From Micrasema longulum (lineage: Eukaryota > Arthropoda > Insecta > Trichoptera > Brachycentridae): 64,000 nt of DNA. The stretch lies in contig JAGVSM010001283.1 in NCBI GenBank assembly GCA_022494885.1, forward strand, positions 1 to 64,000, in the 5' to 3' direction. Shown here in pieces: positions 1-12,700 of this stretch; position 1 is the stretch's first letter, and every line of letters begins with the position of its first letter. Position numbers and translations under genes: made by a program. The notes under the pieces were generated by a model, which saw only the letters and a program-made list of their open reading frames with translations, was not told the origin of the DNA and made no database searches.

Positions 1-35
1 ATCATGTTAATAAATGTAAAATCTTTACTTTTTTT

Positions 36-180
36 GGATAAAAAAAAATTGCGTTCTTATGATTTACCCAAAATTTCCAGCTTCGGGGCCATTCTCAACG
101 AGTTGTTAGTAACTAATTATTAGGAAATAAGAATCGCGTTGGGGTAGAGTGGTATTCAAATCTTGAACCCCTTTCGTTTT
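36..180 (-). repeat. SINE family C copy, degraded head
   Basis: Minus-strand copy of the family seen better at 31467-31655 and 49430-49620. The shared blocks are ttgcgttcttatgatttacc, ctcaacgagttg, and gttggggtagagtgg just before the tRNA-like B box. The head after the B box is no longer recognisable. Confidence 0.6.
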
Positions 181-651
181 GCATGTTTGACTAAAACACG
201 CGTAATTCTATCACTAATACCTTAGAAGTTATACCAATTACCTCACTTTTCTATATTTAATTTTTCATAATATATTTTTATATATTCAATATTTAATCAA
301 AAATAATTACACTTTCATTTAACTTTGATGTACCTACGACAACGACATTAGGAAAAAAAATCTTTTTTAAAACACATTTTCTTAGAAGTATGACTTTATG
401 TTTAGTGAAACTGAATTTTTGCTCTCCTGTAAAATCAGTAGTTTTGAGTTACAACAGTCAGTGTGCGATATATAAAATAACAATGAACTTTTGAAACGAA
501 AACGTGATGTTGTAAGTGTCAGGTAACCAATAAAAATACTATTTTCAAACAAATATTTACATTTGTGTTAAGGAAATTCTATTTTACCTTAATGATATTT
601 GAAAACTCTGTTTACTCTGATGATTGAAATAAAAATTTCATTATTACATAC
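177..651. other. ppk intron 7 (partial), no recognised content
   Basis: AT-rich sequence downstream of exon 7. I looked for the next DEG/ENaC exon (cysteine-rich, phase 1 entry) and did not find one. Confidence 0.5.
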
Positions 652-776
652 CAATTTTGCGATAAAAATGTGGTAGGCATCCGCAGAGTTCAATAATTTT
701 CTTTGCTCGACATTCCGATATACACAGATTATAGGAATAAACTGGAGATCTTTTAAGATTGTTATCATCTGCAAAT
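652..776 (-). CDS. ppk: ppk exon 7 (cysteine-rich ectodomain), last exon in window
   Basis: A 125-base exon with acceptor AATTTTCCAG and donor GTATGT. It encodes RFADDNNLKRSPVYSYNLC, then ISECRAKKIIELCGCLPHF and YRKI. The Y-S-Y-x-x-C-x-x-x-C and CGC-x-PHFY pattern is the cysteine-rich domain of pickpocket channels. It ends in phase 1. I found no following exon in bases 1-651. Confidence 0.9.
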
Positions 777-3700
777 CTGGAAAATTTGTAAAAAGTTTAT
801 AAAATTTATACAAATATACACATTACAAAAAAATAATAACGTATCCCTAACTCAATGAAGCCAAGAGCCCAGTGTTAAGTTGGGATACAACATAATAGAA
901 AGTAGAAGCATGCATATTATCAAAGAATACTAAAAATAAAAATTATTGCATCAGCATAAATTTTAATAATTTGAGTACATCACGATATATTAATGTACGC
1001 AGTGGTCTTTTCCTTTAGACAAAACCGAAACTTGTACACTTTCATTGAAAATGGCTTTCGTTTTTAATAATTTAATATGTTCATCCAGAACATTGATTAT
1101 TTTTAAAGCCACAAAAGATAAGTTTCTCTGAGTTAAAGTGTTTTTGGCATTGAATAATTCAAATTACAGGAAAACCTTGTAAGAACATTTTGGTGGGATC
1201 TCCTCTTGTACTTGTAACCACATGACCAAAAATGTGACGATGACTCTTTTTGTTAAATAACTCATTTAAATAAAACAAAATAATTATTTGAAATTTAAGT
1301 CCGCTTCAATTAACAAGTTCCATTAATGTTTTGAAGGGATTTAAATTTGAACATTTCTAAAGCACGTTAATGCTTAATTGAAAAACATTGAGATAAATAT
1401 GATATTTTCCAATAATCTAATTATATTACGTGATCCTTTAATACTATTCTAATTATTCAAGAAACATGAATATGAAAATAATAAAATTTTTAGTCTGATC
1501 AACAGAAACCAAAGAAATAACATTGATAGGTATGTTAACCAAAATGATAGAATTATGAAAATCTAAGCATTGACATAGATAATAACTACATTACCGCATT
1601 TACTTATATTTTCTTCATCTCGGTTGAGAATAATATCAATGTTATAACCTTTGTCTATCTTTAGATATCAGTCAATTAAATCTAAATCTGAAAAGGGATT
1701 AATTCCAGTGTTAGCATACAAATATTAAGACATGCTTAAAAAATTGAAAATAACTAAATTGTTTTTCAATAACAAAGCTCCATTGATGTTTAAACAAGTT
1801 ATAATTTTCTAAAATAGGCACAAAGTTAGGTGTAACATATAGCAATTTAAAACAATTGAAGTGTGTCACATTAAATTAATTAAATAACATGGTTGTCGTA
1901 AACAACTGTCGCAGTTAAAAATACTTAACCTAAAAATAACAGAAATAACTTTCTTGTCCAAGTACAGCTCGGCTTAGTGGATACTTAATTAGTGTCATTA
2001 ATTACATGGCTCTCTGTATAGGGAAACGTTTATTGTCTAGCTATTTGACCATAGAAATTTATCAAAGGATAAACGTAACTGCTATAAAAACATAAATTTA
2101 CGATTTTGCATGCTTAGATAACAAGTTTATTAGGTTTGTATGTTAGAGAGAAGCAAAACATTTGAAAACTTTTTTTCTTTAACAATTGTATTATATACAA
2201 TCTATTTAAATCCTTAAAACAATTTGTTTAAATGCGCGTGACTGAAAGTTTTCAACTACAAATAAACAGATGAACACATTTTCCTATTTATATTATTAGA
2301 CAATAATAATTTATTTCAAGAAATATGATTACATTATTGATTTCAAGAAATATGATTACATCAACAAAAAAAGAGGTGGCTAAAGGATTTTAACATACCT
2401 GCACTTCCTTTGAAAAACTGATAGTTTCCGAACACTTGGAGTAGAGTATACACTAAGTACTTTCATGATAATTGCCCTAAAGGAAGCTCTAGTTCCTGCA
2501 AACTTTTTGCTTGTCATTTCAGGAATTTCACGAGGACCATGAAAATATATCTAAAAAGAATATAATAATAATAAATCTCATAAATACGCCGGTCATTTGG
2601 CTAACGTGTACTGCTTACTGCCAATAACCGACTGATTAATGAATGAAAAAAACACACGCAACTGATGTTTTTCTTGTCTTATGCATGCTTCGTGTATCTA
2701 TTGTGCTATTTAAATGCTGTTTTATCTTTGACACAAAAACCGGCCACGAAACGGTGTCTTTGTCTTCTTATAAGTTTTATTTTCGTGCTCTCTCTTATAC
2801 AGGTAAACTGATTTATTGTTGTACTGTAGTCACAATTATTCATATAGTTTGCATAGCAATAATACCGGGTTTTTGTATTAAAATCTTGCATGTTTATACA
2901 AATTTTGCTTTCAAATTTGATATGAAAATGTCATTATAAAGTTTACAAAAAAAACAAATTAATAATTAAAGAAATAAGAAAGATATGTCTAGTCTTATAT
3001 CTTATGAAGACTAGTGTTATACTGCAGCCACACTAGAGTTAAAAAGTTTAAATAAATGTGTTGTTTGGAATGTTGGTTGAAATAAATGTTTGTTAAGCCG
3101 GACAGTTGAATTTCAATATTTCTAAAAATATGCAACCAAGAAAACTGAATCATTTGAAACAGATAACCCCAAACAATAAGAAAAAATAGCTCACTTTAAA
3201 TAAACGGATTTGCCTTTTTGTCGACTGTTAATTTTTGTAAAAAACTTATATACAAAAGCGTCAAAAATAGGTTTATTTTATAAAATGACATAATTTTTTA
3301 AAGTATGATGTTAATAAATAATTTGCTTACGTTATATGATTGGTTGAAGTTTGAAAGTTGAAAAAATAATTCACCATCAAGTTGATGTCCAAACAGTGTA
3401 TTCTGCTCAACAATTGACCAGTTGTTGGAAATCCAATACCTAAAAGATAACTTAACGTTAACTCTTAAAAGACTGTGCTGAATAATCCCTTTGCAGCCGG
3501 TGGTGTAACACAATGTGACCACAAGCATAAGTCGAGATATTTTGAAATGTAAGCTAAAATACCAAATTATTTACAATGGTATGTGTTAAAAATGATCTTT
3601 ATTCAAAGATGTTACGTAAAAAATATAAAATTAAAGCATATTTATGCAAAATAAAGTTGGAAATTGTGTTCATTCCTTTTAAAATCCCGCTAGCAAGCGC

Positions 3701-6700
3701 TGCCGCCCGCGCCTGGTTGTCGACTGAATTCCGAATTACACTTACGACAGAATTTAGCGGAAATAGATCAACCGGGAGACTAGAAAGTATGCTATGCTAA
3801 TACAACTCTTTTTTGAATGCAAAAAAGAATATCAAATTTTTATTGCAAATAAATACTAGATTTTATTAGAATAAATAAAAACGCTGTTAAAACATATTCT
3901 TAGAATACATATGAAACAGTGAATATTATAAATTAGGATTTTAAGTGTATAATAGTGATAAATAATGTTAGAATAAGTATAGATGTAAATATTGTGTTGT
4001 AAATATATATTAGACTATGTAAATACATAGAACTAAATAAATAAATAAATAAAATAAATAAATAATAATATTGAAATAAATCCTAAAAAAATAGCAAAAA
4101 AAACTTGTAAGAAATAAAATAATAGTACGTAATACGTGATATAATCAAATCATAATTAAACATACACAAAAATGACAACGTGAACACGTTTTTTAAAACT
4201 AGTTACGAACAAATTTTTTGAACACTTTAAATGAAATAACTTTGCACACTTCCTTGGGTACACTTCCACTTATTTGTTTGACCAATTAGCGCTTTCATCC
4301 CATTATGGACATCTTCAGACTGGCGAATATTATACAATGTAAAGATGATTTATAGAAATCAAAATAATATCTTAAGTGTGGAAATGAGTGGAAGTGTACC
4401 AAGTATTTTTGATTAATAACTTATATGTAAATGTATGTAAATATTACATCATTACAATGAAATTCCATCAAGAATTGTCAAAAAATAATTTAAATCAGAT
4501 AAATTGTGAATAAATTGTAGAAACATTTCGGGAACACGGTGTGTTAAATACAGCGTCAGCTCAGTATACTACAAAAAACTTCACGCGACTGATGTGTTCT
4601 CTGTCCCACAAGTGGTATAATTCTGTATCGTGCTCTTTCGGTATTGTTTTCTCGGTCACTCAAGCTCCGCCCCTAACGAATAGTGTCCTTGTCGGTCTTC
4701 TGATATGCTATATTCTCGTGCTCTTTCTTATAAAATTTAATAAACCACTTATAATACTGGCATCTCTTTCGTTTGTTTTAATTTATTTTACAAAATGAAG
4801 AAATTTTTTTTTATAGAAAAAGCCCGTGCATTTTTTATAAAAATGTTTCCTTATTTTGGTGTAAAAAAGTCCATATAAGGATTACAAAAAATATGAGTTG
4901 GTTATTTAAAAAAATAAGAGAGTTATTAAATGTTTTTTACCCGAGGTAGACATCCGTTACCGCATAGCCACACATGAGTTAAGAGAAGATTTTTTTAAAT
5001 GATATCGATGCTGTTAACCACAAAAAATCTTTTTATTGTATACCTAGTTAAGACCTCAACTTAGATAATATAAGTTTTAATATTTTACATGCTAATGACT
5101 TTTTATGTTTACCGGTGTTAAGACGCTATTTGTAAAGATATTTATTTACGTCCCTGCCTATTTGTTCAAAATCAGTATGTTATCTCTCACTTCTTAGCTT
5201 AATACAATAATCCAATACTTCAATATAATACTCATATTTACAAAAACCTTTAATTTTGCATTCAGTTTAAATTTTAAAATGCTGATATTTATATTATATA
5301 ATTTATGTGGAGAAATTTCTCGAGGTGAAAATTGTACGAATTTTTTCTATTGAATAATTCAAATTATAGGAATATCTCGTACAAACATTCTGCTGGGATC
5401 TTTTCTTATAATCACATGACCAAAAATGTGTCAATGACTCCTTTAATAAAAATTGTCTAACGTCCAGTACCATAAATTGGAAAAATGTCTCAGATGGGAA
5501 AATTGAACGACATCGAAACATAAACCCTTGCATTTTGTTTTGTACTTATTAAAAGACATATTTATTTTTTACTTTATATTGACATTGTCCCTTTGAAAAG
5601 AATGACCATTGGATGTAATCGAATATTCATACAAAGATGCCAGCGTTTTTTACAATCATAAAAAAAATTTGGAACACACGTTTTGGTATGGCTTTCATTT
5701 CCGTCAGAAATTCGGTTTTTATCTCATAAACGTGGTAACAAACGTCTCCTTTACATTGTCGTCCTTATCTTTGGAAATAAGAAAAAGTCGCAAGGGACCA
5801 AGTCTTCTGAATTTGGTGACCGTCATTTTTGCCATAAACTCAAAATGAAAATTCGTCGATTACACCACAACGCGTCTTACTTCGTCCAAAAATTAACTGC
5901 GAGTTAAAAATGGGAAAAAAATAACAGACTAATTCATTTTTAACATATGTACTAATCTAGAAAAAAAATGATTTTTAAAATTACGCATTTGATTAAAAAA
6001 GAAGTAAGCTAAACTCAAAAAAATACTAATTGCGAATATTAGAGAAGAAATAAATGCATTCAATCAAATAAAAACTCGAAGCTTACTGAGGTGAATTGTA
6101 GATTGCTATTTTCGAATTGATTGCATAGCACAATCCTGCTTCTGTCATAGTCTTCTGCAACAATATGTTTTGATGGTCTAAAGATGTAAGAAGCTGTGGT
6201 ATAAACGATGTTTGGATCCTGTCCAATAGTTCAGTGTATCGATAGGGAGGTATAGCAGGGAAGTCTATCAATTCGTTTTCGTGAAGGTTCTCCATAGTCA
6301 AGTTTGTCATACTGCTGAGAAAACTACGAAGCTGTTTGGAGTCATGGGTTTTGAAAAACCTGTAAGAGTAAATGTTTTCAGGATTATAATCATTGAAAGA
6401 TAGAGACCGATCATAATATTTTAAGAAATGGGTACATTTCTTAAAAACATCGGAATCGTACCATTAAAAACTGGTACCATGTCAGATGTAATATTTGCAT
6501 ATTTCTTCCAACTTTTCATGTTTGAGAGGTATCAAGAAAATTTTAATGTTTAGTTCTTAAGCTTTCCTCTATGCTAAAAAATGATTTTATTTTTTGCTTG
6601 TTCATATATTTGTACATATTTCGTTAATATTTTAAGTCACTTGTGGGTATTTACCTACTTGCTAAAGTTATAATTTTTTTTTGTTATGTATTTATATCGT

Positions 6701-9700
6701 GGGTATACTGGCAAAAATCTTTATTTTTTTATTTGAAAGAAAAAAACAGTCGACAGTTATATAATTACATATAAAAAAAATACAGTTTAATGACAGACCA
6801 GCGAAGTTTCTAAATACAAATCGTACATATTATTAAATTGTGTTACAAAAAAAGGATGAGTTTATGTGTATTTGTATGAGAGTAAGAGTAGATGTGTGTT
6901 TATGTGTATAAGTGTGGGAGTAAGTGTTCAGGTGTGTGCATAATTAAGTAGTAAGTGGGATCGTATCACATCCAGAAATAATAAGTCTCAATTTATTTTT
7001 AAATATTTTAAAGTTTTAATTTTTAAATAAATTAAGAGGCATGTAAAATATATCAATTAGATTTTAAAAAAACATTATAGTTAGAGCAAGAACGATAGAG
7101 GAAATAGTGTTGTGCATAGTTAGTGCTTCAGACTGGCAGATGGGATAAATACTTCTTTCTTGTCACGCGAAAGGGGACATAACTTTCAAATCCCTGTTTT
7201 GAGAAATCAAACATTAAGGTTTTGTTCCAATTTTACTCTTTTATATCTTATTTAAATATAATACGACTAAACCTAAAATTCATTTTTAAAACGATAGATA
7301 AATGAAATTTAACTTAACAAAACTTTACAAAACTGCATTGTTAAGTCAAATCCGTGTATTTTAGAGTTAACGTTTTTTGCTAGTATACCCACAATAGAAT
7401 ATGTACACATTTTTTTTTCATATGATTTATGTTCAATATATATGTTAAAGACAATTTATGCCGTTTTTGTAAAAATGAATAAGTAAATTTACCCCGTTCT
7501 AAGACATAGAAAAAATAAATAAAGGTATTTGACAATATGTAGTATTTGATTATACGTCGTTGATTTCAGTAATTATATATTTTTTACGAGGTGATTGCGT
7601 CACATTTAACTAAAAAGATTGTCATATGATAATTTGAATTCATCACTTTAAATCCAAGCAAAATATTTTGACTTCACTGTGTAACAATACCCTTTTTTAC
7701 GGCAATGAGGTACTGACCGTCTCCGCAAGTGCATGTCAGTGTTTTTGCCGCGTGGTCGCTTGTAAACAGCTATTAAACATATTTTTTTTGTGAATCCGTG
7801 CACCGCGCGATAGTTTATCAAGTATTTAATTAAATGCAATATTTAATCCTTGTATATCTACGGTGCCGCGCCCCGCAAGCAGTGAGAATCGTTCCGAAAA
7901 GCCTGACATGTGTGAAAAGGATAGTGGATACTCGTACCTGCACAAGGTAAGTATCTGTTGTCATTTTAAATTAAAGTTCTAAACATATTAACTCATTAAG
8001 AGAATATGCGGTGCCAATGAAATTTGATGAATATATATTTGCAACATTGAGGTATTTATTTATTTCAACAATGTTTGAGTATGTCCAAATGTATGCAGAC
8101 TGGCTAGATTTCCTCCCTAGGGAGTTATTCATATTTTCAACAGAGAGGGATAACATTTTTGAGAAGGGAATATGGAAGTCTAGGCATTTACAGGGCTTAT
8201 GACCTGTCATTGACAGGTTTAAGTGGCCACTTTACACACTGTGTAACATTCACCTTTTTGCCCATGTTTTAACCTCCACATTTCCTCAACTCTTCCATCT
8301 GTTGACTTTTGTGAAGCAAAAGAGCTGAAACCTTTATCACGTAGGTGAGATTCATCCGGCTGAACCAAATCACCTACTAGGCGACGCCTGAAAACAATTT
8401 ACCAAATTTATACTTCTTCTTTTACCGGGTAATTAATTCAACAATGTTTGAGTTTGTCCAAATGCTTGCAGACTGGCTGGATTTGACCTTTTCTCAAATG
8501 TTCTTCGACTCTGTTGTAATATGTTAATATGAACAGCTCCCCAGGGAGTTGAATCCAGTCCTTGTCTACAAAAATTTGGACAAACTCAAAATATGGTTGA
8601 ATTAGATATAAGTTAATATAAGAACATTAATTTATTATGTTTGTACTATTTTAAGACAAAAATAAAAAAAATGTTATCTTGATGTAAGGATTTTTTTTCC
8701 TTATTTCAGAATAAATTTGAATTATTTGTATTTTCAATAAAGTTCACTTTATTTTCTTCATTCTTTTTCATTGCAGTTAAATCAAATTAAAGTATGAAGT
8801 AATGAGATTTAGAAGAGAATATTAACACTTACTTTAAAAAAAATTTTCATGTATACCCGTAAACGTTTTGTTTCATATATTAATAAAAATTTAAGATCCT
8901 GTATTAATATACCTAGAGTACCTTCATGTACTATTTATTTTCTCAAACTTGTTTGACTAGGTAGGAAAAAATTACCGTAAGGCAATATGCCCTTATGTGT
9001 ACTCGTATTTAAAATGTATGTTTGTATAAAGTGTGACTAAATAAAAATAGGTAACAAGCATTTGATATATCTTTAGCGTTATTCCGGATCCGTGAAAGTA
9101 TCCTATTTGCAATCAAATCATAAACCAGCAAATCAGTAATCCGTTAAATTAGCGCCCATCGACTAACCCGCGGATGGCGTGAACACGAGTATCAATCAAA
9201 AACATTCGATAACCAATCAAAATAAAATAAGACCGAACCAAGGATTATGATTTGTCCTTTATATCAAAGTTATTGTATTATATAATTAAGAATAAAACAT
9301 TTCATCTGACTTTCTAATCCTATTTAAAATTCTAAACTCACTCTTTGGTACGCCTGAACTACTGAGCTCAATAAAATTAAATATTCCAACTAGAAACCTC
9401 AGACAAAAGTTACTCTTTCATACCGATAACCATAGAACTAACTATGATTTTTATTCCCCTATGCCAAGAATTCTTAGGTCTGCCAACAAACATACCAGTC
9501 TCGATTTCTTTGATAACAAGTTGTCTTTTTTCACACGATCACTGAATCCAATTCAATTATAAAAACTTCTCTCCCGCTTCCACTTCCACAAAGTCTAATA
9601 TATATTATTGTGTTTTTCTACTTTTCTTTTAAATAATTTTCTTTGCATAAATATGTTCTTGAAAATGCCCATTGGGCGTATATATAAATATAATATGTTT

Positions 9701-12700
9701 TGCGACCGTTCATCGTCCACATTTTTAATATGAAGGTTTAACCTTATTTAAAATGCTAGATACACAATATAGAAAATATAAATATAAATAGGAAATATAA
9801 TAAGCCCACAGTTAAACGGCTGTGATTTATATTTTAGCAAAAATACAAAAATAGGGAGATTTATAAAAAGTAAAAATATTTTAAAATTGAAAAAAGATAC
9901 AGTTATATTTTTTTTCATTTATTTTTTATTTTTGCACCACTACAGGCCAGTAGGCCCAATTACAGTGGTGAATTACATCACAGAACACCCAGGCTTGAGA
10001 AAAATTCATTTTGATTTTTGTGTTCTCACCGGGAATCGAACCCGGAACCTTCCGAGCGTGAGTCAAGCGTCTTGACCACTACACCACGGTCTAATCAATA
10101 TTGATGTATTATTATTATTATGGATAAGTAATAAAGGGCTATTTAAATAATATAATACTTCAAGTGCGCTTTACAAAATGATTATATAAATAAATTAATT
10201 TAATTTTCACTTTAAAATGTGTGATTTGAGCATGACTATTTTTTAAATAATTAAGGAACGAGTGAGTTTAAGTTTTTCCCAAAACATCACTTCACTTTCA
10301 CAGTTTCGCACTTCTGCTGGGAGAGCATTCCATGCCGTAGGGCCTGCGACCGCAAATGCGTGTTCGCTAAATTTAGTGCGCTGTTTGCGAAGAGGTATGA
10401 TCACTTTTCCTCTGGGCGTAACCAAACTTATAAATTATTATTATGTACGTTACCGATTGAACGTTTTTTTGACAGCTTGTCGTATTTTAAAAAAATATAT
10501 ATTTGTCAAATTTCATCGATCATGTCACCAGATTCTATTATTTTTCTAGTAGTTTATACCTTTCCAGAGTTTTTTTCGATATATTTTTTTTTATTTCATA
10601 CACTTTTCCAGTTTTTTTTTTATTTTTAGTTAAATAATTTTGATTGGATTTTCATGTTTTTAAATAAAATTTCATATTTCATATGATTTTTACATTTCAA
10701 TCATCTTAATACATTACTTAGACTAAATATACTGTATTATATAAAAAAATATGTAATTGCTACTTACCTTATGACAGGTAAATATTTACTTTACCTGAGA
10801 ATAAACAGTGTCTAATATTATGTTTGCTTAAAATTTGATTTAATATCATTGTATTACATTTTACTTTACTTTAATGTACCTTTTTACTGTTTTAAAATAT
10901 AGAATATTGTACTATTTACTCTAATAAATACCGATTTCTTGCACTGAACTGGGCTGAATTAAATAAATAGTAAATTACAATAACAGAGTGCACAATGAAA
11001 TGTAAAATGAAGATGTTAACAAGTTATAAACAGATATATTAATAGAGGAATAGAAAGGTGAGTGACATGTTGTGTGCCCTGATATATGTGCATTGGATAC
11101 CTTGCGCATAAACAATAATTTACTATTGTTTCTTTACTCTCTGGTACCAACATAATAATACAATTATTTACCTTAAAACTTCCGCAATTTTGGTTGTATC
11201 TATATCTCTAATACAAAATGTGGCTGATGGAAAACTTGTATTCCAAGAGAGATAATCTCTTTCCATAGATATTACTGTCGGCGAGTTCTGAAAGTAGGAA
11301 CTAAAATAACTCAAGTACAAAGATACTTTACTTATTAAAACAAATATCTGATTCAAACTTTTAAGTGCGGTTAAAGTTACTTTGAAGAATTACTAGGTAC
11401 ATTTTGAGGCTTAGTATTTATTAAAAATATCTCAATAACAACTTTTTTTTTGTACGGCAAATGGTTTTCATAATTTCGTTTCCAAACAGTATATTGATCG
11501 TCCAGTTAATTAGTCAGGCATTTTCAAATTACAAGTTCAGAGAAAATATGAAAAAAAAAAATGTTTACCTAAAATATGATGTAGTTCATTAGTGCTAGAT
11601 TTTTTTATCACTATGCGTTATTGATTGGGTTACATTGGCATTGGTAAAATTTCTGCTTTATTTTTGAGAGTATTTTTTTTTTATATCCACTTAAATTTAT
11701 TTTACAACATAAACATATTTTGTCAAATACAAGTAATTATAAAAATCATTACAAATTTTGTAACAAATTTGTTATTTTCCATAAGTAGAAAACAGATCCT
11801 ATGGCAGACGTCCCTTTTTTCTTTTTTTTTAAATAAAAAAAAAGTGTAAATTAATAATAAATAATGTTGATCTATCCTTGAAATAAGAAAACGTTATGTT
11901 ATTTACATTAGATTATACAGAACAATATTATATGGGTTTTGGTACAAGCATTTTTTAAATCGTTATTGTAGCCATGGCACGAAAGTATTACACTGTTTAC
12001 CGTAAACGACACACAAATAAAACTAATATTTAAAGTTATTTCACCACGTGTTTTGTGTAAAATTATTAAAATAATTTTAATATTATAACCAGTTTTAAAA
12101 CACAACTGTTCGTGAGGCCGGTAAGCACATTGAAGTATTTTTGTTTGATTTAGCACAAAGTAGAAACGCAGAGATTTAACTCAAAACTTATGTAAGTGAT
12201 TTAAATAATAACTTGTGTGTTAAATTCGATATACTCGGATTGAGACAGCGAAAATTTTGAAAATAATGTGAATAAGACTTACGTTGAAACGAGTTAAAAT
12301 ATTTGATATTGTATAAAGCATGCCAATGAGTGCTAAAATTTCCACTATGATCCAAAATAATCTGTAATAGAAAAGTTAACATTATGTCAACACAGCACGC
12401 AAGTTCACGCTAGTGCAAGCTAATGAACAAAAGTATAGCGGCGGTTTTAATTCTAGATAAGCGGCACGGCGCGGCGGTTGTCAAAAGACTGATGCGGGAT
12501 GTGGATTATGAATTTTTGTGAGTTTGCTACCGTCACAAATGAATGTTAAATTCAATTTAAATTACAAAATATTTCAAAGAATTAATATAATCAGAAAATC
12601 ATAAAGTTACTTTTTCATATAATAATTCAAGTAAAGATTTCATTACCATTCACCATCTTTGAAATAGTTCAAAAGGTTTCTTCTATAGGAACAAAACTCT

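Larger units (their letters stand above)
777..2398. other. ppk intron 6
   Basis: AT-rich intron of 1,622 bases. It holds one copy of a repeat shared with 5345-5455 and a short direct repeat near its 5' splice end. Nothing else is recognised. Confidence 0.7.
3440..6086. other. ppk intron 4
   Basis: 2,647-base intron. It contains a short GC-richer block at about 3680-3800 of unknown nature, an AAAT microsatellite, family G copy 2 and the mariner remnant. Confidence 0.75.
6360..11171. other. ppk intron 3
   Basis: 4,812-base intron. It carries GT-rich sequence at 6850-6950, a possible antisense first exon (7908-7946), a family R element, a SINE A copy and a LINE 3' fragment. The remaining AT-rich parts (6380-7480, 8600-9920, 10640-11160) show nothing recognisable. 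Confidence 0.7.

Noticed and set aside
3576..3800. 74-codon ORF in ppk intron 4
   Set aside because: Mixed AT-rich N-terminus and GC-richer C-terminus with no motif; no support as an exon in either direction.
5303..5533. Further ppk exon (Cys-containing 76-codon frame)
   Set aside because: It does not fit the phase between exons 4 and 5, lies next to a mariner remnant, and part of it recurs at 1145-1265.
10020..10095. tRNA gene on the minus strand
   Set aside because: The B box is good but the body downstream is shared with other copies, so it is a SINE A head. The same applies to the heads at 13120-13190, 44009-44085, 45855-45920, 49545-49620 and 52822-52895.
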